64,000 nucleotides of DNA from Dyadobacter frigoris (GTDB taxonomy: Bacteria > Bacteroidota > Bacteroidia > Cytophagales > Spirosomataceae): the NCBI RefSeq assembly GCF_005280585.1, contig NZ_SZVO01000012.1, positions 217,943 to 281,942 of the forward strand, given 5' to 3'. Shown in pieces: positions 36,050 to 44,526 of this stretch. The translations under genes were made by a program, and so were the position numbers. The notes under the pieces were generated by a model that saw only the letters and a list, made by a program, of their open reading frames with translations, was not told the origin of the DNA and did not search any database. Numbering within the stretch: the stretch's first letter is position 1; each line of letters begins with the position of its first letter.

Positions 36050-36150
36050 TAATACAATGAAAATTGGAGGGGACACCTATGCAGGCAGGTTATGCCCGGC
36101 AGTGTAATTTTAACTCCCACCGTTCTTGCACGGTGCCCCTCACTTTCGCT
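36050..36150 (-). promoter_or_regulatory. Structured leader RNA upstream of the capsid gene
   Basis: In the transcript GAGGGGCACC (36141-36132) can pair with GGTGTCCCCTC (36077-36067) as a closing stem with one bulge. Inside, CACCGT/ACGGTG (36135-36118 region) forms a competing hairpin and CTGCCGGG/CCTGC another. So two mutually exclusive folds are available in about 100 nt between protease and capsid genes. Function unknown: regulatory switch, stabiliser or attenuator. Confidence 0.45.
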
Positions 36151-36162
36151 TTCTGGTTGTGT

Positions 36163-37116
36163 TTATGTGGTCATTACGGGTTCTACACCGTGGAATGCCT
36201 TAAATATTCGCTTGAACTTGTCCGGATTTTCTGCCTTCAAAGTCAACAGTTTCCCTTCTTTGTACAGAGAATCATATTCATCTTTGTCCGCTTTCAAAGT
36301 TTCCCCGGATGTTGGCGTAGGCGTGTTTGCAAATTCTTTCAAATTTGTAATGGCCGGTATCGTATCCAAAACTTTTTTAGTCGTGTCAAAGTCAATCATT
36401 GCCAGTTTTTTGTAGTGCTCGCGGTCACCGTCAGAAATCTTTTTCTGATTAAAAGCCGAATCCACCAACAGATCAACGGTCGTTTTCTTGCTTGTTTCAG
36501 CGACAAGTTTCAACGTAGCATTTTCTTCAAGCACGGTTTTAATATGAGCTGCAACCGTTTCGGCAGTCGCATCTTCACCCAATCCGGCAGCCAAGGCAAC
36601 GCTCTTTGGGAAAACCTCTTTTTCAACAATTTTCTCGGTAGCAGTTCCCGCTCCCTCCTGTGTTTTACTCATAATGGAAAGTGTTAGATTTTTGATGTAC
36701 GTTTCTGGGTCTTTCACCACTTCCCCGAACGGTGTGTAGAGCTGTAAAGAATTTGGATTGCTGCCTGAATCGACAATACTGGCTTCGTAAGGTTCCCAGT
36801 CCGTAGCGACAATTTCATTACCGATCATCTGAGCGTCAAGGATCGCAACACCTACCGAGCAGGCGTTTAAAAATCCGCGTTCTACTTTACCGGCAATTGG
36901 TTTTACTTCTGGATCTTCCAGGTCGAATTCAGGATTGGCAAACCATCCGTTTCCTTCTAGCTTTAAATCGTTCCACTTGCCGATCACCTGACCACGTGTG
37001 TGCATAAATAGCATCACCGGATTTTTTTTAAACCGATCCCATCTACCACCGGCAAGCGCAAAGCGGATTCCGTGCATGGTCATCGTATCGTCAATAAGAA
37101 GAAATGGTTTGGACAT
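36163..37116 (-). CDS. Mu gpI-like prohead protease / scaffold
   Basis: The start is set at ATG 37116 (MSKPFLLIDDTMTMHGIRFA). The ~317-residue protein has an N-terminal protease-like domain (MLFMHTRGQVIGKWNDL with His, VERGFLNACSVGVAIL with Ser) of the caudoviral prohead-protease type. It is followed by a long helical C-terminal part (about 160-310: EEGAGTATEKIVEKEV, ENATLKLVAETSKKTTVDLL) that can serve as scaffold. Mu gpI/gpZ have the same fused arrangement. It is the first gene of the leftward late operon. Confidence 0.78.
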   Translation of the reverse strand: MSKPFLLIDDTMTMHGIRFALAGGRWDRFKKNPVMLFMHTRGQVIGKWNDLKLEGNGWFANPEFDLEDPEVKPIAGKVERGFLNACSVGVAILDAQMIGNEIVATDWEPYEASIVDSGSNPNSLQLYTPFGEVVKDPETYIKNLTLSIMSKTQEGAGTATEKIVEKEVFPKSVALAAGLGEDATAETVAAHIKTVLEENATLKLVAETSKKTTVDLLVDSAFNQKKISDGDREHYKKLAMIDFDTTKKVLDTIPAITNLKEFANTPTPTSGETLKADKDEYDSLYKEGKLLTLKAENPDKFKRIFKAFHGVEPVMTT

Positions 37117-37296
37117 TTGTTTCGTTGATTTGAATCCAAAATTGAGTGCATTTTTTTGATGTCGCAACCGAAAAAAAGAATGGTTGTACCCCACAGCAGA
37201 ATGGTTGTCGTATATAGGACAACGGTACTTTTTAATTTTCTGATAATTGCCTTTGATTGCTCAATTTTGAACAACCAAAAATCACGACACACTTGT
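37117..37296. promoter_or_regulatory. Divergent late control region
   Basis: The leftward capsid-tail operon and the rightward packaging operon start from this 180-bp gap. It has two 11-bp direct repeats AGAATGGTTGT (37177-37187 and 37198-37208), 21 bp apart. There is also an inverted GTTGTC/GACAAC (37204-37209 and 37219-37224) and more CAACC elements (37165-37169, 37271-37276). No exact TAnnTTTG box is visible, consistent with activator-dependent late promoters as in Mu (inference). Confidence 0.55.
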
Positions 37297-37758
37297 ATGA
37301 ATAAGGATGAAGAGCGTTCAGCCGCAAAAGATCTGTTTATGCTTGGAAGAGATCAGCAGTACGTAGCACGTATGTTGAAAATTTCATCAGCAACAATGTC
37401 TAAATGGGCAAAAGAAGGAAATTGGCGTGAAGAACGCTCGACAAAATTTAGCCTTGAAGAATCAAGGGCCGACCGGATGCTCGGCCTGATTGATTACCAG
37501 ATTGAAGCTTTGCAAGCCACAACCGAAAGAAACCGGAAGGAAGGCGAAACATTAAAACTTCTTGAAAAAGGTGACATTGACGCGCTTAGCAAGCTGTTTG
37601 CGACAATTAAAGGAAAAGATTTGTCCTGGTCTCAATATGTGAACGTAACCCGTGAACTGATTGAATATGTTTCAGCCAGGGACAACGATCTTGCAAAACT
37701 GATCGTGGAACACACCGATTCCTTTTTGATGCACAAACGTGAATTAATCGCAGCTTAA
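37297..37758 (+). CDS. Terminase small subunit-like HTH protein
   Basis: The start is set at ATG 37297 (MNKDEERSAAKDLFMLGRDQ); upstream in-frame ATGs run through the control region. The 153-residue protein has an N-terminal helix-turn-helix (QYVARMLKISSATMSKWAKE) followed by helical oligomerisation segments. It ends 1 bp into the terminase large gene. This fits a DNA-recognition terminase subunit of the DUF1804/Mu gp27 type. Confidence 0.75.
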   Translation: MNKDEERSAAKDLFMLGRDQQYVARMLKISSATMSKWAKEGNWREERSTKFSLEESRADRMLGLIDYQIEALQATTERNRKEGETLKLLEKGDIDALSKLFATIKGKDLSWSQYVNVTRELIEYVSARDNDLAKLIVEHTDSFLMHKRELIAA

Positions 37759-39311
37759 TGGCAACCAAAGACGAAAAGTTCTGGAAGGAATACCAGGAAG
37801 AGAAAAAGCGGATTATTTCAGGACGTAGTATCCCGGTCAATGAAAGTGCTGACGCTAAACGAATCCGGATAAAAGGGCTGCTTGAAGATTTTTCAAAGTT
37901 CTGTAATTACTATTTCCCGCATTATATGAGCAGCCCTTTTGGTTGGTTTCACAAAAAAGCAGCAAAGGAAATACTTGCAGATCCTAAAATTTTTATTGCC
38001 CTCGAATGGCCACGTGGTCATGCCAAATCAATTTTCAGTGACGTAATGATGCCGCTGATATTGAAGGCAAAGAAAGAGCTTAGCGGCATGATCGTTGCAT
38101 CAAATAACGAGAACAAAGCTATTATGCTTTTGGCTGATATCAAGGCAGAACTAGAATTTAATGACCGCTATATCAATGACTTTGGAAAGCAAAAAACTTT
38201 TGGAAGTTGGGGCGATTCCAGTTTTTCAGCCGATGGAATAGGCTTTTGGGCATTTGGGCGTGGTCAATCACCCAGGGGAACAAGAGAAGGAGAAAAACGG
38301 CCTGATTATATCGTTATTGATGACATTGATGACAAGCCACTTGTAAAAAATGAGCAGCTTGTCAAAGAAGCCGTTGATTGGGTTTTGGAAGATTTAATGG
38401 GCTGTTTCGATCCTAAAAATGGTGGGCGCTTTATTATTGCCGGTAACAGAATTCATAAAAAATCATCACTGGCTTACTTGGTTGGAGATGTTGAAGACGA
38501 TGACCCGGTTAAAGAATACATTTGCCATATCAAGGTTTTTGCACTTGAAAACCCGAAGACCCATAAAATGGATCAGTCGGTTGACGGTGTTCCCGCCTGG
38601 AAGGAAAGATTAACCAGGGCCGAACTGGTTGACCGGATGACGAAAATGGGTTACCGGGCATCACAAAGAGAATACTTTCACATCCATTTGCAGGAAGGTG
38701 ACAAGTTTAAAGCAGAATGGTTTATCTGGGACAACATGCCCAACCTAAGCGCTTACAAGCAGATTATCACTTACTGTGATCCAAGTTACAAGGACACGGC
38801 CAAGAACGATTTCAAGGCCATTGTTGCCGTAGGACGCATGGGAAGATTTTATGACGTACTGGCCGTGTTTGTTGATCAGTGCACTTTAACGGCAATGGTT
38901 CAAGCTCATTACGACATGAATGAGGAACTTAAAGCAGCCGGGGCACTGCTGATTTACAACTATCTGGAAACCAATTTTATTCAGGATATGCACCTGAAAG
39001 AGTATGTAACAGAAAGTGAAAGCCGTGGTTATATGCTGCCGATCATGGGCGATAATCGTAAAAAACCGGACAAGAAAGGCCGTATTGAAAACTGCACACC
39101 ATTGTTTGAACGTGGCGTAGTCAGGTTCTGGAATAAGCTTAGAAAATCCAGGCACATGCAAAATCTTACTGACCAGTTTTTATCCTTCCCTGGCGGCCAC
39201 GATGACGGTCCGGATGCCTTTGAAGGAGCAAAAGAAATTGCAGACGAATTAAACAGAGAAACCAAACCAGAAGCGCCAGAAGGTGCCAGAAGGAGAACCC
39301 AAAGACTTTAA
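37758..39311 (+). CDS. Terminase large subunit (packaging ATPase/nuclease)
   Basis: The 517-residue motor protein has Walker A-like WPRGHAKS (84-91), adenine/coupling segments (MIVASNNENKA), Walker B YIVIDDID (184-191), and an RNase H-like nuclease beginning ITYCDPSYKDTAKNDFKAIV with conserved aspartates. A second nuclease Asp lies in GGHDDGPDAFE near the C-terminus. It translocates DNA into the prohead and makes the headful cut. Length and motifs correspond to Mu gp28-type terminases. Confidence 0.92.
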   Translation: MATKDEKFWKEYQEEKKRIISGRSIPVNESADAKRIRIKGLLEDFSKFCNYYFPHYMSSPFGWFHKKAAKEILADPKIFIALEWPRGHAKSIFSDVMMPLILKAKKELSGMIVASNNENKAIMLLADIKAELEFNDRYINDFGKQKTFGSWGDSSFSADGIGFWAFGRGQSPRGTREGEKRPDYIVIDDIDDKPLVKNEQLVKEAVDWVLEDLMGCFDPKNGGRFIIAGNRIHKKSSLAYLVGDVEDDDPVKEYICHIKVFALENPKTHKMDQSVDGVPAWKERLTRAELVDRMTKMGYRASQREYFHIHLQEGDKFKAEWFIWDNMPNLSAYKQIITYCDPSYKDTAKNDFKAIVAVGRMGRFYDVLAVFVDQCTLTAMVQAHYDMNEELKAAGALLIYNYLETNFIQDMHLKEYVTESESRGYMLPIMGDNRKKPDKKGRIENCTPLFERGVVRFWNKLRKSRHMQNLTDQFLSFPGGHDDGPDAFEGAKEIADELNRETKPEAPEGARRRTQRL

Positions 39312-39312
39312 C

Positions 39313-39687
39313 ATGATAAATTTAATCCTTGTCATTTTCGCCATCATTTCGAGCATCATTTGCATTCCGATCGGTTTTGTATTTGAGATCATAAGCGCCT
39401 TCCGATACGAGCGAAGCCGCAAAAAGATTTACCTGTATCTATCAAAAGTGATGCGTGGAATCGCCATCTGCATTGACATGTTAGGCAATGCTTGTTGTGG
39501 TGCCTTTTTCAATGCTATTCTGATCACCAAAGGCGGCTACTATTTCGGCAGGACTGGTGAAACGATAAGCAGCGCCCTGGGAAAAAATCAGCTCAAAGGC
39601 ACCCTTACCAAGGCAGGCAATTTCCTGGCTAATATTTTGGACTGGATCGATGACGAACATTGCTTTAACTCAATTCAAGAATTTTAA
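39313..39687 (+). CDS. Small membrane protein, unknown
   Basis: ATG 39313 follows the terminase stop by 1 bp. The 124-residue product has a strong N-terminal membrane helix (LILVIFAIISSIICIPIGFV) and a second hydrophobic area (GNACCGAFFNAILI), then TKGGYYFGRTGETISSAL. A holin role is possible but not demonstrated. It is conserved-looking in texture, and I do not recognise the family. Confidence 0.6.
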   Translation: MINLILVIFAIISSIICIPIGFVFEIISAFRYERSRKKIYLYLSKVMRGIAICIDMLGNACCGAFFNAILITKGGYYFGRTGETISSALGKNQLKGTLTKAGNFLANILDWIDDEHCFNSIQEF

Positions 39688-39693
39688 TAACTC

Positions 39694-39900
39694 ATGGACA
39701 AAATTAAACAGATCAAAGAGGCAAGTCAAAAAGCCAGGGAACTAGAAGAAATTCAAGTTGCAATCGAAAGAGCAGAAAATAACTCTGAACATGTTTTCAT
39801 TCCTGAATTTGCTGAACAAAGAGTTAGAAATGCTGTTTTGGCAGCCCTGAAAAGTATTAAAAAGCGACTTTCGACAGAAATCGAAGCCATAGAAATTTAA
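39694..39900 (+). CDS. Small helical phage protein, unknown
   Basis: A charged, helix-rich 68-residue protein (MDKIKQIKEASQKARELEEI...) lies between the membrane protein and the gp36-like gene, 5 bp from the latter. The C-terminal VRNAVLAALKSIKKRLSTEI is amphipathic. No family recognised. Confidence 0.6.
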   Translation: MDKIKQIKEASQKARELEEIQVAIERAENNSEHVFIPEFAEQRVRNAVLAALKSIKKRLSTEIEAIEI

Positions 39901-39904
39901 GATT

Positions 39905-40324
39905 ATGTTCATAATAAGCACCGATTTAAGCACCGGCCTTTATACGGAAATCAAAAACCTGCTCGCCCGTTTTTCCGAGGTCATGATTTTGACCGCCTGC
40001 AAAGCTGCCGAAAGGGAAATTGAAGATTACTTGTCCCGCCGTTACCTGATCCGGCCAGAACTGGAAAAAACCGGCGAAACGCGTGATCAATTGCTAGTAA
40101 TGATTGGCCGGGACATAGCCATTTACCATTTGTACAGCGTTGCCGAAACCATCCCCGCCAAGGTTTCAGACCGATACAGTGACGCTATCCGGATCTTGAA
40201 AGATTACGCATCCGGGGAAATGGCTTTGACAGGTGTAGCTGCTGCACCAGATCCCGGAATTGGAACGCCGGACGGCAATCAGATTGGATTCGGCGGCAGA
40301 CCGCCACGGCCACCACTGGTTTAA
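39905..40324 (+). CDS. Mu gp36-like protein (DUF1320)
   Basis: This 139-residue protein has the DUF1320 pattern: ILTACKAAEREIEDYLSRRY, then RDIAIYHLYSVAET and DAIRILKDYASGEMAL, with a Gly/Pro-rich tail. In Mu, gp36 lies near the head genes and probably acts as a head-tail connector (gp6-like fold). The order here, before the gp29 portal, differs from Mu. Confidence 0.8.
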   Translation: MFIISTDLSTGLYTEIKNLLARFSEVMILTACKAAEREIEDYLSRRYLIRPELEKTGETRDQLLVMIGRDIAIYHLYSVAETIPAKVSDRYSDAIRILKDYASGEMALTGVAAAPDPGIGTPDGNQIGFGGRPPRPPLV

Positions 40325-40401
40325 GCCCGTTTAAGTGCCGTTTAAATAACGAGCACGGATTATAATAGCACTAGGATTCATTTTTAAATCTAAAAGGCCG
40401 T

Positions 40402-41709
40402 ATGGCAAGGAAAAATAAGGGTTTTAACAAATCCGCTTCAACCGCTAATTCTCAGATAAAACCAGGGCAAACCGTTATTAATGATTTTAGCATTGATATC
40501 AGGACGGTAGACATTACCCGGAAGGATTTAACCAAGTGGCGAAATGCTTACCAGTCTGCCATCAGTATTGAGCGCCCAAACCGCAAAGCACTTTATGATA
40601 TCTATACCGATATCCTGATTGATGACCATTTGAAATCCGTTATTAATCAGCGCCGGTTAGCCGTCACCAATAGCAATATAGTTTTTCAGAATGAAGGAAA
40701 CCCGGTTGATTCGATCAATAACCTTTTAAATTCTGAGCATTTTGATTTGTTTTTGAAACATGCATTGGATAGCCGTTTTTGGGGTTATAGCCTGATTCAT
40801 GCCGATTTCAAGAATGATCTTTTCGAATTGGTACCACGCTCGCACGTTGTCCCGAAAGACGGCATTGTTGTTGCAGATCCTTATGATATAACCGGGATCA
40901 GTTACACCAAATCACCATATAGCTACTATTACATTGGAGTTGGTGAACCTGACGATTTGGGCTTACTCCTGATAGCAACCATTTTGGTTCTGATCAAACG
41001 GGGCAACCTTTCCGACTGGGCGCAATTCAATGAAATCTTTGGTCAGCCAATGCGTAAAGGCACGTATGATCCTCATATGCCAGGCAACAAAACGCAGCTA
41101 CTCCAAGCCCTGGAACAAGCCGGTGCAATGTCTTACATCGCAGTTCCCAACGGCAGTAATGTTGAATTTATTGAAGCCAACAAATCGGGCGCTAGTGATA
41201 CCTATGACGGTCTTTATGAAAAGATGGAAAAGGGATTATCAAAACTGATCGTTGGCCAGACCATGACCACCGAAGACGGCAGCAGCCGTTCCCAGGGAGA
41301 AGTTCACGAACGTGTTGCACAGGCTATCGCCCAGGACGACCGGCTGTTTGTCACCAAGCTGCTTAATGGCCGTGTCCGGAACATGATGATTGCCCAGGGC
41401 TTCCCCGAAGCGGCAACCGGGGAATTTCAGTTTATGGATGAAGAAGCTACCATACCCAAAGACAAGCGGTTAACTATGGATCTCAGCATTCATACGCAGG
41501 TAGCACCTTTGACAATCGAATATTTTGAACAGGAATATAATGTCGTTTTTGATATGGAAGCGCTTAAAAAACGTGAGGAAGAGAAAACCAAAGCAGCTGC
41601 TCAAATCCCGGTACCAGGTAAACCAGATCCTAAACAAAATGACAAGACAAAACTGGCTTTAAGCCTTTTAGACCGTATACAAGATTTTTTCGTGGCGGCC
41701 CGGCATTGA
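40402..41709 (+). CDS. Portal protein (Mu gp29 type, DUF935)
   Basis: The 435-residue protein contains YTDILIDDHLKSVINQRRLA, WGYSLIHADFKNDLFEL, the characteristic DUF935 region WAQFNEIFGQPMRKGTYDPH and VGQTMTTEDGSSRSQGEVHE. It forms the dodecameric DNA channel at the head vertex and the binding site of the terminase. It is coupled to the MuF gene, as in Mu (gp29-gp30). Confidence 0.93.
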   Translation: MARKNKGFNKSASTANSQIKPGQTVINDFSIDIRTVDITRKDLTKWRNAYQSAISIERPNRKALYDIYTDILIDDHLKSVINQRRLAVTNSNIVFQNEGNPVDSINNLLNSEHFDLFLKHALDSRFWGYSLIHADFKNDLFELVPRSHVVPKDGIVVADPYDITGISYTKSPYSYYYIGVGEPDDLGLLLIATILVLIKRGNLSDWAQFNEIFGQPMRKGTYDPHMPGNKTQLLQALEQAGAMSYIAVPNGSNVEFIEANKSGASDTYDGLYEKMEKGLSKLIVGQTMTTEDGSSRSQGEVHERVAQAIAQDDRLFVTKLLNGRVRNMMIAQGFPEAATGEFQFMDEEATIPKDKRLTMDLSIHTQVAPLTIEYFEQEYNVVFDMEALKKREEEKTKAAAQIPVPGKPDPKQNDKTKLALSLLDRIQDFFVAARH

Positions 41710-41726
41710 CCGGGCCGGAAATAGAA

Positions 41727-42578
41727 ATGGCCATAAGGCTGCATGAGCTTTATTATCATAGTTGTGATCACATTAACCTAAAAGCGGGTGATTCAGATTA
41801 CAAGCTGCCAAGTTTCCTTAACATAGGTGACCTGGTGGGCAAAGCCTTAAAACGCATTTTCAGTACAAAAAAGGCTGATGTTGATCCTGACCTGATGGAG
41901 ATTACTTACAGTACATTAAACGAGGCGGTGAACATCGGTGCAGGTAAGATTGAATACGGTAAGCCTAATTATGATCTGGCTCAGCAGCTACGTGAATCCG
42001 GCGCTTTGTTTGCTGCCGGTAAGTCCTGGCACCAGGCGAAAGAATTGGCAGCGCTGACGGTTCGGCCAGATGGTAAAATCAGGAGTTGGGAAGAGTTTCA
42101 GACACTGGCCGCGCCGGTGGTTGAGAATTACAATCAGACGTGGTTAAAGACTGAATACAACACCGGAATCCGTGCAGCAAGATCTGCAATTCAGTGGAAA
42201 AAGTTTGAAGCAAGCGCCGATTTGTACCCAAATCTGGAATACATGCCTTCAACGGCTGCTACGCCAAGCGATGAACACAAAGTCTATTACCACATCATTA
42301 AACCGATTCAGGATGATTTCTGGATCAAGCACATGCCACCAAGCCGGTATAATTGCCAGTGTAGTGTTTCTCAAACTGACGATGATGTATCTGACGCAAT
42401 ACCGGATGGGCCAGATGTGGCACCAGGGCTTGACAATAACCCAGGGCTAACAGGTAAGTTATTCAGTGATAATCATCCATACATATCAACACTGAGCGAC
42501 AAAGAATTAAAAATTGTAACCAAGAAAGCCAAGCAATATGTCACCAAACGAAATGAAGACGGCAGCCGCCGCAGTTAA
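41727..42578 (+). CDS. MuF-type head morphogenesis protein (Mu gp30)
   Basis: ATG 41727 is used; a TTG at 41706 overlapping the portal stop would add seven residues. The ~283-residue protein shows the MuF core: SWEEFQTLAAPVVENYNQTW, WLKTEYNTGIRAARSAIQW, LYPNLEYMPSTAATPSDEHK, then IIKPIQDDFWIKHMPPSRYN followed by CQC. The NCxC element and PP pair are typical. MuF proteins enter the head next to the portal and may be injected. A diverged relative is encoded beside the repressor (57399-58307). Confidence 0.9.
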   Translation: MAIRLHELYYHSCDHINLKAGDSDYKLPSFLNIGDLVGKALKRIFSTKKADVDPDLMEITYSTLNEAVNIGAGKIEYGKPNYDLAQQLRESGALFAAGKSWHQAKELAALTVRPDGKIRSWEEFQTLAAPVVENYNQTWLKTEYNTGIRAARSAIQWKKFEASADLYPNLEYMPSTAATPSDEHKVYYHIIKPIQDDFWIKHMPPSRYNCQCSVSQTDDDVSDAIPDGPDVAPGLDNNPGLTGKLFSDNHPYISTLSDKELKIVTKKAKQYVTKRNEDGSRRS

Positions 42579-43071
42579 AAAACTGATGGAGGATGACGCT
42601 TACACCATTATTGGTGTAGAAGGTGAAAAGCACTTTAAGAAATCATTTCGGGATGAAGGTTTTACCGACGAAAGTCTTGAAAAGTGGACACCCTTAAAAC
42701 CGGCAAGTGAAGAACGTAAACGCAAAAAGAACGGCAGCGTTCCTCCAATCCTAACAGATAAGGGCCATTTGTCTGATGCTGTTGATTGGCATAAAGGTAA
42801 CGGCAGCGTAGTATTTACTAATGATCGTCCCTATGCCGAAATACATAACGAAGGCGGGGAAATCAGGCAGGGTGCAAGATCAGAAACCTTCCAGCGCAAC
42901 CGTGGCGAAAAGAACAAGTTCGCGAAGGGTACAACACCCGGAAAGGGTTTCGCTTTCAAAGAAAAAACCATTGAAATGCCGCAACGTCAATTCATGGGCC
43001 CTTCGAAGGTTTTAGAGGAAAAAATCATTTCGAAAATTGAAAAGCAGCTTGACAAAATTTTTAAGCAATGA
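42538..43071 (+). CDS. Virion morphogenesis protein (Mu gpG type)
   Basis: The 177-residue protein overlaps the MuF 3' end by 41 bp. The sequence FRDEGFTDESLEKWTPLKPA, the segment ILTDKGHLSDAVDWH and FTNDRPYAEIHNEGGEI followed by MPQRQFMGPSK is the hallmark of the gpG/phage_tail_S family. This protein completes head-tail joining or tail assembly. Confidence 0.88.
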   Translation: MSPNEMKTAAAAVKKLMEDDAYTIIGVEGEKHFKKSFRDEGFTDESLEKWTPLKPASEERKRKKNGSVPPILTDKGHLSDAVDWHKGNGSVVFTNDRPYAEIHNEGGEIRQGARSETFQRNRGEKNKFAKGTTPGKGFAFKEKTIEMPQRQFMGPSKVLEEKIISKIEKQLDKIFKQ

Positions 43072-43346
43072 GGGTTATAATCATAGGCCACTTATCCAGT
43101 TTCGGGGATTTATCAAAACTATTCCCACACGAGACTGTCTTGATCTATCATCATGAAGAACCACCAGAACCGGTAATTATGCCCGTGCTGAGCTACGAGT
43201 TATCAGAAAGCATTTACGAGTTTAAACACCATTTTACACCGAAGATCCATGTTCAAAACATTCAGAGACCTGGCAAGCCACATCGGGGATACCGTCACCG
43301 CTATCAACTGGATAGACCGCGACAAAGGTCAACTCGAAAAACCTGA
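43068..43346 (+). CDS. Small protein overlapping two late genes
   Basis: It starts in an ATGA overlap with gpG (MRVIIIGHLSSFGDLSKLFP) and has 92 codons, the last 33 overlapping the next gene in another frame, where its sequence becomes Arg/His-rich and random-looking. The first ~60 residues look like a genuine protein. Either a real small protein with a constrained tail or a short gene extended by chance. Function unknown. Confidence 0.5.
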   Translation: MRVIIIGHLSSFGDLSKLFPHETVLIYHHEEPPEPVIMPVLSYELSESIYEFKHHFTPKIHVQNIQRPGKPHRGYRHRYQLDRPRQRSTRKT

Positions 43347-43734
43347 TTCATTCAATTCCATCATTATACCTGGTATCCTTCTGGATTTCTCAGAAATCGT
43401 ATGGTTTGGCACAACCAAAGGTAATCAGACCGGCACCGGCCAAGTTACCGTAAAGCTAATTTTTAGCCTTCCACCGGCAACATATGAAAGTTCAGCATGG
43501 AGCGACTACCCGGAATATGAGCAAATCACAAATGATCTTTACCAGTCAATTTCACAATTCAATGGAATTAAAGACAGGACAAAAAGCTCAGATTATTACA
43601 CCGGCAGCTACTACGTCTGTGAGCAAGTATTTAACCTAACCGTTTACCAGGTCATTCAAATCCGGACAATGCAAAAGCCAAAACCGGAAATCCAAGGCAC
43701 ATTATCACACAGTTTAAACATACCAATCCAATGA
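43249..43734 (+). CDS. Late head-tail joining protein, unknown family
   Basis: A 161-residue protein (MFKTFRDLASHIGDTVTAIN) has alternating beta strands (QVTVKLIFSLPPATY) and YYVCEQVFNLTVYQV. The location after gpG, where Mu has gp37/38-like connectors, suggests a neck or tail terminator protein. It ends with a 4-bp overlap into the spanin-like gene. Confidence 0.65.
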   Translation: MFKTFRDLASHIGDTVTAINWIDRDKGQLEKPDSFNSIIIPGILLDFSEIVWFGTTKGNQTGTGQVTVKLIFSLPPATYESSAWSDYPEYEQITNDLYQSISQFNGIKDRTKSSDYYTGSYYVCEQVFNLTVYQVIQIRTMQKPKPEIQGTLSHSLNIPIQ

Positions 43735-44171
43735 AAAACCTTCTTTTTGTCCTTCTTTTTTTATTCGCTACTTCCTGCGTGACTTACAAAAATTGTGAGC
43801 GTAAATTCTCAAAGTCAGTCGTGGCCGATAGCGTAAAAATTATGGTACCCGTTTCTGTACTAGTTCCCAAAGACAGCGTAATTCTGTCATTCAAGACAGA
43901 TACCACCTATTTGTACAAAGAAATTCAGCAAGGCCGCGCCAAGGTAATTGTTGAACGTACGCACACGATTACCCAAATCAAAGCTGAATGTGACACGGTT
44001 ACCATCTATAAAAAGGTACCGTACAAAGTGCCTGGTGAGCGCGTAATCTGGGGCGTTGCTCCGTGGCATAAAGACGCCTTTCGTGGAACGCTCATTGCTC
44101 TGATACTTTCAATAGTCTACATCTTTTTTAATAAATTTTTCACAACTCAACGCCGTTCAAAAACCCAATGA
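43731..44171 (+). CDS. Putative unimolecular spanin (lipoprotein with C-terminal membrane helix)
   Basis: The N-terminal signal MKNLLFVLLFLFATSC ends in a lipobox with lipidated Cys16. The middle (about 20-115) is a beta-rich, Val/Lys-rich periplasmic domain. A membrane helix occupies about 118-137 (GTLIALILSIVYIFFNKFF), followed by a basic tail. Outer-membrane lipid anchor plus inner-membrane helix in one chain is the design of u-spanins such as T1 gp11, which fuse the two membranes in the last step of lysis. Function inferred from topology; no sequence family is assigned. Confidence 0.65.
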   Translation: MKNLLFVLLFLFATSCVTYKNCERKFSKSVVADSVKIMVPVSVLVPKDSVILSFKTDTTYLYKEIQQGRAKVIVERTHTITQIKAECDTVTIYKKVPYKVPGERVIWGVAPWHKDAFRGTLIALILSIVYIFFNKFFTTQRRSKTQ

Positions 44172-44524
44172 TTTACAGACCACAAACCATTAATTTCCGG
44201 GAGGTTTACCGTGGGGACACCTTTCACCTGACCGATTTCATAGTATCCTCCAACTATGAAATAAAGCCCACTACTGACATTCTGATGCAGATCAGGCCAA
44301 CCGGCGACATTCCGGAAATGCCAGTACTGACCTTTTCCACGGAAGAAAATGGAGGCATTACAATAGCCGGTCAAACGCTCACATTCCACAAAGAAACGTC
44401 AGAAATGCAGCTTGTGCGCTCAGGACGATTTGAATATGATATGGAGTTTACGACCGACAATATTAAAACAACACTATACAAGGGTCTTTTTGAAATCATG
44501 CAAGACGATTCTAAAACTTCTTAA
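44168..44524 (+). CDS. Fibre-base protein, unknown
   Basis: This 118-residue beta-rich protein (MIYRPQTINFREVYRGDTFH) couples by ATGA to the spanin-like gene and lies 2 bp before the large collagen-like fibre gene. The pattern of paired strands (GRFEYDMEFTTDNIKTTLYK) resembles BppU-like N-terminal attachment domains. A connector between baseplate and fibre is my inference. Confidence 0.6.
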   Translation: MIYRPQTINFREVYRGDTFHLTDFIVSSNYEIKPTTDILMQIRPTGDIPEMPVLTFSTEENGGITIAGQTLTFHKETSEMQLVRSGRFEYDMEFTTDNIKTTLYKGLFEIMQDDSKTS

Positions 44525-44526
44525 AA

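Noticed and set aside
36028..36120. ATG at 36120 as the capsid start
   Set aside because: The extra 31 residues run through a structured, GC-rich leader and do not resemble a capsid N-terminus; GTG 36027 gives a normal start.
36064..36687. A 207-codon plus-strand frame over the protease gene and capsid leader
   Set aside because: It is antisense to the protease gene, Cys/Phe-rich and random-looking, and has no coupling to neighbours.
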